This document shows, one piece after another, positions 9,601-19,100 of a stretch of 64,000 nt of DNA. A program made the position numbers and the translations under genes. Location of the stretch: the NCBI RefSeq assembly GCF_964204865.1, contig NC_135262.1:8060001-8124000 (forward strand), given 5' to 3'. The notes beneath the pieces were generated by a model that searched no databases, was not told the DNA's origin, and saw only the letters and a list, made by a program, of their open reading frames with translations. The stretch is from Styela clava. Its lineage: Eukaryota; Chordata; Ascidiacea; Stolidobranchia; Styelidae. Positions within the stretch are counted from its first letter, which is position 1; every line of letters starts with the position of its first letter.

Positions 9601-11977
9601 CCAGTGATAGTTAAAATGTTGATTCAGATTGTTCCACGTAAGAAAGGAGAGGATGAAGGAATCTCCCATCCAGGTGACGATCAGTTACCTGATGATTTAG
9701 AAGACAAATTGCAAGAAAAACTTGATAAAATGCCTGAATACCAGGAGGCATTGACTGCTCAGAAACATATGAAACAACAGAAAAAGGGCCAGGCTGGTCT
9801 CTCTGGTGCATTCGGAGGAATGTCGGAAGATGAAATCACAGCTCATTTTAAAGAAAGATTCAAAGAGATTGCCGAAGAAAAAGGTTTGAAAATTCCCGAC
9901 GGGTTATACAATGCTACTTTGAATGCCACTGAGGTCAATAGTACAGCGCAGAATTTTGTGGACCCGTACCAGAATTTAACTCAAGAACAAAAAATGGAAA
10001 AGTTAGCGGAGCTGAAAAATAAGATGGAGGAAATGAATCAACAGTTTGATAAGGAAATGGCAGAATTCTTTGAATCGGTAATTTGTGTGTCTTAGCGTCC
10101 TATTCTATTAGAAAGTCTATATATTTACAGTTTTTATACTATTTAGATTAGAAGCATGGTAATGAATAGGTGGTACCGCTTACATTGTCTTTTCTTTAGT
10201 AATGGTGTATTTGGTATTCATGGCTAGCGTTTCTTATGAATTGGTTATATAGTTTCTGGCTTGGGATAAGCAATATCGTTAGTTATTAAAGGTTGGGAGA
10301 ATTAGGTCTTGCAGTATAAGCATGAAATACCAGTGATTTTGTCTGACAACTAATTCTTCGGAAATTGAACTTTCAAGGGTTCGTTCATGAAAGATTTGGA
10401 AGCAAATATGCCACCTAGTGACGTTAAAGAAATGCCATCTGGAAATGATGCAGATGATCATGCTGAAGAAATGCCATCAAAAAGTGATATGGATGCATTA
10501 AAGCAAGCGACAGAAAAGTTGAAAGAGAAAAGCAAAGGCGATAAACAAGAACTTTAGGATTAAATTGATAAATTTGTTATAGAAAAATAGATTGCGAGAG
10601 TGAATTTTGATGGACTTGCTGTCGGTTGAACTGAGCTTGCTGTATTTCGGTCGTTTTTAACAAATCACTGAAAGCCTTTGTGTGGTGTATTAGGAAAATT
10701 TACTTGTTGATTTAAGTTTTAAAAAAAAAAGTACTTGGAATATAAAAGCGCTCATGAGAAATTGTTGAAATGAATCGACTTGCCAGGTGTTTATGATAGA
10801 TTTCCACATCCAGGTCAGGAGACTTATTGCAGAGAAATATCAGATTGCGATTCGAAAGTAAATTAAAAAAACATAATACGAATATGAAATTGCTGCATTT
10901 TCATAACTCTGTTCTTCTGTACTGTAGGCTTTGTTTTAAATTATGCGAAGAATCTGCACAAGATTAATATATATAGTATTTAGTCTAAAGTAAGATAAAA
11001 ATTGACATTTCATGATATGCAGGATGGAATCGTTTTCGTAACAACCAAACTACACACAATCATGACATGCTTGTAAAACAAGTGATGGAGAAATCTTATC
11101 TCCCGATGCACAGTATAATAACAAGTAAACTAGGCAACCACATTGCATAAAATAGAGCAGCCAAATAGATCACTACAGATGAGGGAAATTTAATTTGCAT
11201 TCTATCCAATGAGCAAATATGAACATCTTTATTAACAAGACGAGGCCACACGCAGCTCCGGGGTACGCCAGAGATAATATTGCGCAATGATATCAGTAAT
11301 GCAATAATCGGTGACGATAACCAATTTCTTGCGCGATTTGTTGGATTATCCAAATAAAACTAAAATTAATTTGTCAATATTACCAGTTAAAATTATAGAC
11401 AATATGGATAACACGATCACAAAAAATATGAATTCCAGTGTTGTGCCAGTTCACTAGTCCCCTCCTGTCTCATGGGGTGAAATTGTGCTAAAACTTGCAT
11501 TGTAACCAAGACTGTTTTCGTTGTTTGTGTCGCATTAGATCATCTTTGCAAAACTTAACACTAGAGCAAACTTTTAATTTTTTGAATCAAATCATTCCTG
11601 GTATGCATGACCTTAATGTAATAAGATAGTCCTGCCATTTTTTTTTACCAGAATATACTTGTGTTCTATGTGTGATTGTCCATAGCTTTGTTAATAGGAT
11701 AATTTGAATTTCCCAACTAAAACATCCAGCTAATAAAAACGAAAAACGATAGTAGCAACATCCTAACAAAACTACTTTCATTTACTCTAGAATAATGTTT
11801 CACATCCTGATTATATTTTTCATTCCATCTTCGTAAACTTATCTTTGGATATTCTGCGCTTTAACATATTATGTTAACGAACGTTTTCTTTTTTCCCAGG
11901 AGGATATTGATGAAGAGGCCGAAGATCAAGAACAAGAGGAAGTTGAGCAAACAACCGATGGAAAAGATGAATTATAA
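666..11977 (+). CDS. P4HB: Protein disulfide isomerase (P4HB/PDIA1), canonical splice form
   Basis: ER-luminal oxidoreductase and isomerase, also the beta subunit of prolyl 4-hydroxylase in other animals. Exons 666-819, 2201-2398, 2970-3103, 3529-3666, 4519-4632, 5297-5422, 5926-6126, 6323-6443, 7464-7645, 8104-8214, 11900-11977 join in frame to 518 codons (human is 508). The start ATG at 666 gives a hydrophobic signal peptide ([19 protein letters not shown]). The domain order is a (CGHC at residues 56-59), b, b', x-linker, a' (CGHC at 400-403), an acidic tail and the terminal KDEL. Matches to vertebrate P4HB run along the whole length, for example the segment around KIFGG in b' and [13 protein letters not shown] in a'. 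Several introns hold second, in-frame versions of exons (listed separately). Splice sites were called by eye from phase and homology. A stronger-looking donor (GTAAGT) lies inside exon 10 at 8173. Confidence 0.93.
2454..2651 (+). CDS. Alternative a-domain catalytic exon of PDI (CVHC active site)
   Basis: A second version of exon 2 lies 55 bases downstream of it. It has the same length (198 nt) and the same phase at both ends. It follows an acceptor CAG at 2451-2453 and reads [15 protein letters not shown] at the active site, then a thioredoxin core ending in TGFPTIMLF. The reading frame meets TGA at 2662, but just before that, at exactly the position of the exon 2 donor, stands G|GCAAGA, a GC-type donor. 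Exon 1 can therefore join either exon 2 or this one. A 55-base gap is probably too short to be removed efficiently as an intron, which would make the two exclusive. It keeps both cysteines but changes the CGHC glycine to valine and loses the APW lead (TDW instead). Expression is not shown. Confidence 0.7.
3180..3260 (+). pseudogene. Possible decayed duplicate of PDI exon 4
   Basis: After an acceptor-like TTTAG, an open stretch of 26 codons contains [13 protein letters not shown] followed by FVGIN and a stop. It can be laid against the start of exon 4 ([15 protein letters not shown], then FAHIS) with a few shared residues in the same spacing. There is no donor before the stop. The match is weak, and it is called mainly because intact second versions of exons 2, 5 and 9 exist in the same gene. 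Confidence 0.25.
4023..4124 (+). CDS. Alternative exon 5 of PDI (b/b' junction)
   Basis: An in-frame 34-codon stretch between an acceptor (TTTCAAAG) and a donor (CAG|GTATTT), phase 0 at both ends like exon 5 (38 codons, 4519-4632). The two align clearly. This one reads [20 protein letters not shown]; exon 5 reads [20 protein letters not shown]. Shared features include EP-K/R, a Y/F-x-G pair, the hydrophobic pattern, and an ending E-M/F-N/T-E/Q. Exon 4 (ends phase 0) can join either, and exon 6 (starts phase 0) accepts either. It is probably a diverged duplicate used in a second PDI isoform. Splicing is not shown. Confidence 0.55.
4770..4832 (+). pseudogene. Possible decayed duplicate of PDI exon 6
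   Basis: A 20-codon open stretch reads [17 protein letters not shown] before a stop. It resembles the start of exon 6, [19 protein letters not shown], sharing KIFG-x-x-I-x-x-H. No good acceptor precedes it and a TAG ends it, so if it is a relic it is dead. The match is short and was judged by eye. Confidence 0.3.
5587..5677 (+). pseudogene. Possible decayed duplicate of PDI exon 7
   Basis: In the intron before exon 7 a stretch begins VFFI (exon 7 begins VLFI). After a frame change of about 8 bases it continues as [10 protein letters not shown], comparable with [14 protein letters not shown] of exon 7. It holds stops and a frameshift. The match is weak and has value only beside the other duplicated exons. 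Confidence 0.2.
6719..6900 (+). CDS. Alternative a'-domain catalytic exon of PDI (CDHS active site)
   Basis: A second version of exon 9 (7464-7645), with identical length (182 nt) and the same phases, flanked by a good acceptor (CCTCCAG) and donor (GTGAGC). Its active site is [14 protein letters not shown], against [14 protein letters not shown] in the canonical exon. It keeps the cis-proline region (SFPTL) and is open throughout. The resolving cysteine is replaced by serine. In known CxxS thioredoxin-fold proteins (for example ERp44, CRFS) this favours holding a client through a mixed disulfide over oxidising it. The reading frame has been kept despite strong divergence, which argues for use. 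Exon 8 can join either version in frame. Confidence 0.75.
6962..7009 (+). repeat. Perfect 24-base tandem duplication between the two a' exons
   Basis: The unit starting CACAAGCTGAGAATATC occurs twice back to back (6962-6985, 6986-7009), about 60 bases after the donor of the CDHS exon. Its function is unknown. Confidence 0.85.
7775..7834 (+). pseudogene. Possible decayed duplicate of PDI exon 10
   Basis: After an acceptor (TTTGCAG) the frame reads [19 protein letters not shown] and stops. It lines up without gaps with the start of exon 10 and its animal homologues ([13 protein letters not shown] here), sharing the valine pair and the RT six to seven residues later. A donor-like AAG|GTTCGT at 7799 could instead make a 24-nt in-frame micro-exon. 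The match is weak. Confidence 0.25.
8250..8313. repeat. Long near-perfect RNA hairpin in the intron after exon 10
   Basis: Two 30-base arms (8250-8279 and 8284-8313) are inverted copies with one mismatch (a G-U pair in RNA) and a 4-base loop AGTC. Weaker pairing extends outward to about 8232 and 8342. It begins 35 bases after the donor of exon 10, the point where the two alternative 3' ends of the PDI transcript diverge. Confidence 0.9.
8343..9627 (+). other. Intron sequence, nothing recognised
   Basis: This is PDI intron between exon 10 and the KQEL tail exon. No coding stretch, signal peptide exon or repeat was recognised. The absence of a signal-peptide exon here is part of the case that the next exons belong to PDI. 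Confidence 0.5.
9628..10557 (+). CDS. Alternative C-terminal exons of PDI: glycosylated tail ending KQEL
   Basis: Two open exons, 9628-10077 (450 nt) and 10378-10557 (180 nt with stop), begin in phase 0 after GATTCAG, as needed to follow exon 10. They encode 209 residues. The first part is charged and helical, with [12 protein letters not shown] and a later coiled-coil-like segment ([19 protein letters not shown]). Between them lie three sequons (NAT, NAT, NST), with NLT shortly after. The product ends KSKGDKQEL, a KDEL-type ER retrieval signal. Sequons plus KQEL mark it as ER-luminal, yet it has no signal peptide, so the simplest reading is an alternative 3' end of PDI giving a 702-residue protein. 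I do not recognise the domain. It could instead be a separate gene with an unseen first exon. Confidence 0.6.
10558..11899 (+). other. 3' UTR of the KQEL form, then intron before the KDEL exon
   Basis: No coding stretch is seen. ATTAAA at 10559 and AATATAAAA near 10739 are possible poly(A) signals for the KQEL form. The acceptor for the last exon is TTTTTTCCCAG, ending at 11899. Confidence 0.4.
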
Positions 11978-13155
11978 AATGAAATTATTAGTCGTTTCGA
12001 TTTTTTGAGCGTTACGCCTGGGACTGTGAAGCAGCAAAAGAGTGTTAAAGCCCCTCATGAAATAGCAGTAAATTTAGATGAAGGCATTTCTATTTTGTTT
12101 TGAGAAGTGTGCCATAGGAATTCTTGACCCATTTTTCGGTTTTACAATTTTTTTTTTGTGCCAAGCCAGCTATTTGCTCTATTGCTCTGTTAACTTTATT
12201 TAAAAGAGTCCCTTCAGATTAATAAGATGTGCGATTGACAGCATGAATATTTGAAATCTTTATCTTGGTGTCTGTTCAGCATCTATGCATTTAATTTCTT
12301 GAAATTTTGACGGGGATTAAATGAGGAATTCGGAAATCTTCCCGCGTTATTTTTTTTGTTAAAAGCATGTATTAGCAGCTTTAATGCTCTAGTGAGGAGT
12401 GTTTAGTGCGTGGTTGACTGATTGTAAGCTGGTCTTCCTGGCAATGCTCTCGAGAGGATATCCCTTGTCGGATCGTCTGAGCAGGTGGTAGAGAATGAAG
12501 AGTTCTATGTTGGGCACCTATTGCGTTAACGGCGGGGAAGACTACTACCTGCTCACAAACATAGGGTGCAATTCGGTTCGATAAGACCAGGATACAGCAA
12601 TGTCCGTATCCAAGAACCAAGAAGTTCTTCGAACTCGGCGACGACGTTTTCATACATCGCCTCCGAACGAATAGACTCGGACAAAGAACGGTGGAATCAC
12701 AAATCGGACCCACCCTCTACGCATGCACGTCCATGCCCATCCGCCTACACGAAAGGCAATACATATATATATTGGACAAAACCGAATATATGCAAAAACT
12801 AGTCCATAAGAAGGGTAAAAAACACAGCAGGTTTAAGATGTGAACTTCGAAAGAGTAGCCGGATTTCGAGGTCGTATGGGGCGCAATTGTATGTTAACTC
12901 GAAATAAGGATTGGTAATATGATAATAAATATGACGATCATTTTGTAGTGACAAGTCAGTAAGTTCGGAGGTGGGTTATGGAAAAGTGTTAACATGTTGT
13001 ATATTTCTTCTGCTTCATTGACTGTAAGATTATCATGAGAAAATACAAATTTGTGGTAATATTGTTTTGCTTCAGTAAATCGACTCGATTAAAATAAATT
13101 ATATGGACTAGAAACAAAATTTTCAGGTTAATTTTTATAATCGCATTGTATAAAC
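11978..13155 (+). other. 3' UTR of PDI, then unidentified spacer
   Basis: The 3' UTR of the KDEL form probably reaches the ATTAAA near 12315. Beyond it I recognise no gene. The open frames at 12.4-12.8 kb on both strands have no family resemblance. Confidence 0.4.
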
Positions 13156-13690
13156 CAGGGGTGTGCAGAATTTTTTGTTGGTGGTCCATATAGCTGGGCC
13201 ACAACAAAATAGTTTTCCCATGCATACAACGAATGAAAAAGTAGCGACAATCTGGCGCCTCAGTAAAGACATGAGAAGGGAACGCGGCTATCTCTTACCC
13301 TTCCAACGATAAAGGCACAGGGCAAAACGCCGAAAGACTTAACACTGCAAAAGCAGGAAACATCATTATATATATAATATATTCATTTTTTACCCATGTG
13401 AGCGCCCCTTTAAACATGAACTGTCGGATTAGGATTTGATGTGGAAAAAATCGGAGGTTGCATCCTGATATGGACAGGGGATTTGCATTGTTTAACTTCC
13501 CATCTGTGTCGACTCTTGATGATACGATAATAATTTACAACATTGTCTTCGTAGCCAATTTATTGTAATGAATATTTTGAAATCATTATCGGCATTATGC
13601 CCGTGAATTAGATTAGACGATATGATACAACGAGCTTAACGACGCATAAATCTCTGTATGGTTCCAATATGCCGGGCCGGCCGCAAATAT
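13156..13690. mobile_element. Truncated hAT-like element (left terminus)
   Basis: It begins CAGGGGTGTGCAGAA, the same terminus as the complete element at 32575-33132, and runs on as GGTCC and GGGCCAC sequence. No matching right terminus was found. The end point is approximate. Confidence 0.45.
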
Positions 13691-13952
13691 AGCTATCCAT
13701 TTGATTGTTTTATAGGGAGCATGTTGTTTATCGTCATTGAGGTGGCATGTTCAGGAGTAGTCCTGGACCTGAACCGGCACCACGACCGCGAGAATCCCCT
13801 CCCTTTATCTCGCGCCCACAATAATTGTATCCATTAGATTTTTTACAGTAAGCGAGTTGATACTGCTATTTGAGTGACATGTTGGGTAAAGCAGATGTGA
13901 CAAAATTGAAAATCGGCTTAGACTTGCGAGATTGTAGCATTAAGTCACGGTC
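13691..13952. other. Spacer, nothing recognised
   Basis: No gene or repeat was recognised in this stretch. Confidence 0.3.
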
Positions 13953-14252
13953 GATGGTGTGGCGCATCGTGATAAGCGTTAGGAATATGCTCGCCACCGC
14001 AATTCTGATAACCCTGCATAAGTTTGCAGATTCGAATCCGGTGGCGATAATTATGTACGAAATGATTGCTGGAGTCATCACCGACGCCTCGGTGGTTTAG
14101 GTTACGGTTTCCCCCGCCCCCCCCCCATCAAGTACATGCATCTGAAACTAATAACTGGTTACTAATCCCACACCCGACGAGAGGCCGTGGTTTGCCATAT
14201 GATTAAGTCGTTTTATCTCATTCCTCTCCCCCGGGATATTTATATCCTATCC
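13953..14252 (+). mobile_element. tRNA-derived SINE, copy A
   Basis: The head carries tRNA-like internal promoter boxes: an A-box-like GTGTGGCGCATCG at its start and a B box GATTCGAATCC at 14029-14039. A shared body follows, with GAGAGGCCGT and ending near ATATTTATATCCTATCC. Other copies lie at 20228-20542, 26712-26952, 37360-37515, 53256-53555 and 61390-61450. It is interrupted by a C-rich tract at 14110-14130. Confidence 0.75.
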
Positions 14253-14399
14253 TATTCATTCGATATCCGCTTATAAGCAGGTTTGCATGCCTATAAAGTA
14301 AACCAGTGATTTCTCCCCCTTCCATCCCCGAAATTTTAAAACCCCATGATTTGCCTCTTTCATACACGTTTCAAATGATGCTATTTTGAATGAAAACGT

Positions 14400-14530
14400 G
14401 TTATTTATAAGTAAATAGATATCGGTTTTCATATATTCTATATTTGAAATTCTCTACTTTGTAATTTTGTTTTTGATAAATAAAAATATAAGACCCCCCC
14501 CTCGAAAATAAGACCCAGTGTTATGTTCGA
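14400..14530 (+). repeat. Dispersed repeat shared with the foldback centre
   Basis: The stretch with TTACTTTGTAATTTTG-like sequence followed by C-rich GAAAATAAGACCCAGTG is similar to 51145-51240 in the middle of the foldback element. It looks like a fragment of a short DNA-transposon family. Confidence 0.45.
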
Positions 14531-14912
14531 GGTAACAAGGTAACAGAATCAGGATAACAAACAAAACCGCACTACTAACTTTTGATTGTTGCAAACAAAC
14601 TGAAAGTTTTCGGAAGTCAAAATCACCACTGAGTTATTCAAATCGTACAAAATATTGCAGACGTTACTAGAAATTGAAAAATAGCAGTCAAAATTACAAA
14701 TACAAACTAATCTTCACCCTCGTGCCTTTAAATATGCCTCGAGTTTCTCAACAGCTGCTGAATTTTCAATTGCAAAGTCACGGTCTACATGGGTTTATTC
14801 GTGCTGACACCCACTGGCACCTGACAGTGACAACTACAAGCCGATTTTGCGGAAGTAAACAAGGATGTCGCTGCGGAAAAATACCTTATCCGTTATCGGT
14901 CAACACCGCATC

Positions 14913-14943
14913 AAAGTGACTATAAATCGTTTATAGTCACTTT
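14913..14943. repeat. Perfect 14-base inverted repeat, 3-base loop
   Basis: AAAGTGACTATAAA, then TCG, then its exact inverse. A single arm of the same sequence recurs near 30820, so it may be a transposon terminus joined head to head. The flanks 14253-14912 and 14944-15410 hold nothing else recognised. Confidence 0.7.
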
Positions 14944-15410
14944 TCACCGCATGAAATATTCTTGAAAAGCTGAAAAGGGTCGAAGAATAACAAGAATAAG
15001 AGGTATGGCTGGCTCTTGTTGCACCGTCGGTGTACTGACAGTAACTTAAGTGTCCTCGGAGTTTGAATTCTATTTTATAGCATTTTTCTAGTTCGGATGC
15101 AAGAACCAATCTGTTTCAGCTGTGTGCAAGTTAGTCATCGATCTGTACGGTAAGCAATCTCTACATCCTGCAAGCTCCAGTTGAAAAACGGTTTTGGATT
15201 TGGAATTATCTTCTGTTCTCAGTTCTCGAAATGCATTAACCTTAATTCTATTACTGCAGAACTTTACATTACCGGTACATCCTGAATACGTTGAAAACAA
15301 GGACACTCACTTTAATTTGGTGATCGCAAATGTCAGAATATATAAGTTACCTATCCTGTATCACAGAGATGTGAATTTGAGTTAGACTACATTAAATTGA
15401 TAGTCTAGGA

Positions 15411-15794
15411 CAGGGGTTCCCAGGCCCTTTTCAGGACGACCCCAAAGACAACTTTCAATCGTCCAGTGCGACCCCAGTTCAATACATATATTTTCATGGA
15501 ACTTTAGAGCTTCTTTTACTGGACTTTTGAGTTTGGTCAACAGTGATGTCACAATACTGCAATGAGCACTTACATTTTCCATAGCAAATGCATAGAGCGA
15601 TGCCTATTGGCCTGTTTTACAGTAAGCCATGGTACAAACTGCTAAATTTAACATGGTTTGTCAAATCTCAGATATTTTGTACATCCATTCTCTACCATAC
15701 CTCTGCGACCCCACCGACCCAATGACCTGTTTGCGACCCTACCTACCTCTCACTCCGACCCAATTTGGTGTCGCGACCCCTGGTTTGGGACCTG
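15411..15794. mobile_element. Degenerate hAT-like MITE
   Basis: The left end CAGGGGTTCCCAGGCC and right end CCTGGTTTGGGACCTG are imperfect inverted repeats of the common hAT type. CGACCCC motifs lie inside near both ends. No target-site duplication could be made out. The following 330 bases up to CLPTM1L show nothing recognised. Confidence 0.5.
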
Positions 15795-16130
15795 TATCCC
15801 GTTATCGGTCCTGCACATGGATGCGCACAAAACAATGATCAATCACTGTTCTTACTGTTAAAATATTGTCTTTCAGTCCTTTTTAATTATGTTGACCCTC
15901 TCTCTCTTCATTCACGTTTAATCAATCCAAAATCTCCATTTTCATGCTCGTAACTATCATAGTGGTGAGTTGCAACTGTTCTCCGCTTTCATCATTCAGA
16001 CATTAGTTATCAAGACCGATACACAGGCAGACAATAAAAGTTTAGCATACTTACTTTACTATTTTTTCTTTTATATTCCATACCAGTCAGCCAGTAGATA
16101 TTCTAACCATTATTGACTATACACTGTAAC

Positions 16131-19100
16131 ATGAAGTTTTTATCTTTGACAACACTCGCACTTGCGCTTGTAACTGCATACATTTGCAATACTGTCTGGG
16201 TGATGTATACTTTATGGAATCCTAAGGAATGCTCTTCACAAAACAGGGGAATGTGTTTGACCTCTTATGGTTCAAATAAAGTCAAATGGAATGTAAGTAT
16301 TAAAGTATGGAAGTGAAATCCTACACATCATTTTAAACTATTATCAATAGCCAGTTTCGAAAGGCACCTTTTAACGAAGGCTCAAAGTGACTAAGAGTAA
16401 TCCGGACTTATCATATAACTGCCAGAACTTATTATCATCAACAATTTTTTGTTAAAAGTCTTTTTTAAATTGTGTAGTTAATAATTTATAAGTGATGTAT
16501 TTCTGTACTTGGATATTTGTGGGATTTTTTCATCTGCATGACATATTATTATTAATACCGATATTCAAAATTTCTAATTATGTTTTGGTAATCAGGCGAC
16601 ACAAAGAGATTCTAATAAGACTATCACTGCAAAAAGCTTCCAAACAATCGGTAATCATAAAGCAAATTTTTGCGGCACTAAATCATTTTTTCTTTCAGTT
16701 GAAAGTGTATTGCACAAAGAAGAAAAAGGTTTCAAATTATTCGAAGAATGATCTTGTATGGGAGTTGAAAGATGTTGATTTCCAATCAAAAATTACTGAG
16801 TAAGTTAATCTGCGCATTCCTGGATAGGTACTGTTGTTTGAAATCAAAATGTCCCCAGCCCCAGTGCCGCAGTATAATCAGATCGTAGCTCCAGCTCGAG
16901 CTGATCTCGTTTCTACTTCAACATCTTGTCTCCAGCTGGGTCCCCATAGCCAATGATACACATTTGGTTTTTCTGCTGCCATGAAGCATCAGCCCATTCG
17001 CATTTTTGCGGCAGTAGGACTCAAACCATGATGAGGTTTTTAAAATTAAACTGGAGCCACTATAATTTCTGATACCTCTGGCTACCATCTTCATCTTTCC
17101 TAATCCTGGTTTTTGGGAAATATTTGAGATGTGTAGAGAACCTGGTTAACTGATAGTAAACTATCTTTAGTAAGTTACTAAGAGTTTAGAGACCTAATGC
17201 AATTACTGAGATAACATTTTTGCTATTTTTTCAGGAGTGTCACAATTCCTTTATCTCTACCTAAACATTCAAGTACCCGACTCTACTTCCATGTAGTCGT
17301 GCATGAGAACGAACAATCCAAAACTGGAGAATTTTCAGTTCATCAATCGACTAATATCACAAAGTATTCCAAGCCATTAACATATTTTAAATTGGTCGAT
17401 GACAAAAATGAGGTGATTATCTCTTTTTTTTTACCTTTTTCAATTTGTGTTTATTTTTTATACCCCAATGATTGACCAGTCATATACAAGATGGAAAATG
17501 ATGAATGATTTTATATGTCCTTCCTAACAAGTAGTTCATGAACTATTTTTGCACACAAAGTTATCTTGGATATCATTTTGCCAAATTGCTGTCATTTCTG
17601 AGATGAAAAATTGCTGTTCCAATTTTCCATATCAATAACTATGCCACCACATGGTTTTTCTGTCATTAAATTTTATGATTTAGTGCAAAACTAGGATTGA
17701 TAAATTCTTAGTACAAATTATCACTTTGTGTCAATAGATTCAAACCTTGTGCTCTTATTCAGAATAGATCACAAATGTTCTTTTTATTATCACACACGCT
17801 AGGCACTTTATTACTTGCTTTAGAATTTCAATCACAGAGTCTCTTAATCTTATTATCTTAGTATGACATTATTGATCATTCAATACTATAATTTAGACAT
17901 TACATTTAATAATTAAACTATGAAATATTCATATTCACAGACAAAATCAAACTCAACAGATCAGGTATTGCATTGGAGAACCAAAATGAATGTTCATGTC
18001 ATGCATCCGTTTTTCAACTTCGATCGAACAGAATTTCCTATGGAAATTTTCAAATATATAAAGTAAGATGGGAGATAATTTTTTTTGAGTGTGTTGATTA
18101 AGGAAATAAAACTAATAAACATGGTCACAATGTGTGGGGTTTTCAGACCTTTGACTCAACATGAGTGGGACTCGAGTCATCTTTTATAGGAGACTCGAGT
18201 CATCTATATTAAAGGAATTGAATGAATGAACTCATACATAACCAACAGTCAGAGGCATTTGATTGATTCAGAATAGTTTTGAGTAAGAACTGAGCAACCC
18301 TCTCTAAATAATCTCTAGCTAAATAAATATATCTCATATAATGAAATTGAGGAACTTCTGGGATGTAGATTAATAGAGATTGTATATCCGTTTCCTTCCC
18401 AAATTTGTACCAAAACAAGATTTAGTCGTAAATTGCTCAAGATAATGTCAGGAAGTTAAAACTCTTGCTGATCGAGATCAGATGAAACTTCATAAAAATA
18501 TCTTTGTGTGCAGCAAGGCTTTTAAATCACATGGACTGGTCTTTATTCCTGCAAGTGCATTCTTGCATTATTAGATGAGGTACCATATATATAGTTAGTC
18601 TGGCGTACGCGTAACGTTAACTGATAGCCGCAAAGTTAAAACTAGTAATCTATTTTAATTATTTATTATATTCAAAGGCAAACAAAAAGTGGAAATTATC
18701 TTCCAGTCTTATTCATAGATGAGCTGGCATATTTGAAGTCTGATTTAAAGGTAGGCTATTTAGTATTTTATTTTAGTATATAATCAAACACTTCAAGTTA
18801 GTCCCCATATTAAGCTTTTTGGCTCGATAAGTAACCTCTGTTTCATTTTATATTTCTGCATTGTTTCAGTATTTAATTTTTTCATGAATTAAGGGATTTT
18901 CTCAAGCAGCAGTTTTATTTAAAAAAATTGTAAGCCGTTCAAACTACAGTCTCCATTGTGTATTGGTGTTGAATCTTTGACCGAATTAGAGCATTTTTAT
19001 TCTAAAAAACATTGTTTGAATTGCTAATATCAATTTTGGCTACACCTGAAATAGTTCACTCGTATGTGATAATTCATATAAATATAGTATCACTAAAAAT

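Noticed and set aside
12381-12713. 110-codon minus-strand frame in the spacer after PDI
   Set aside because: No recognisable family, signal or splice context.
13953-14040. tRNA gene (also at 53256-53345)
   Set aside because: The A and B boxes are present, but I could not fold a proper acceptor stem, and the same body follows in six copies, so these are SINE heads.
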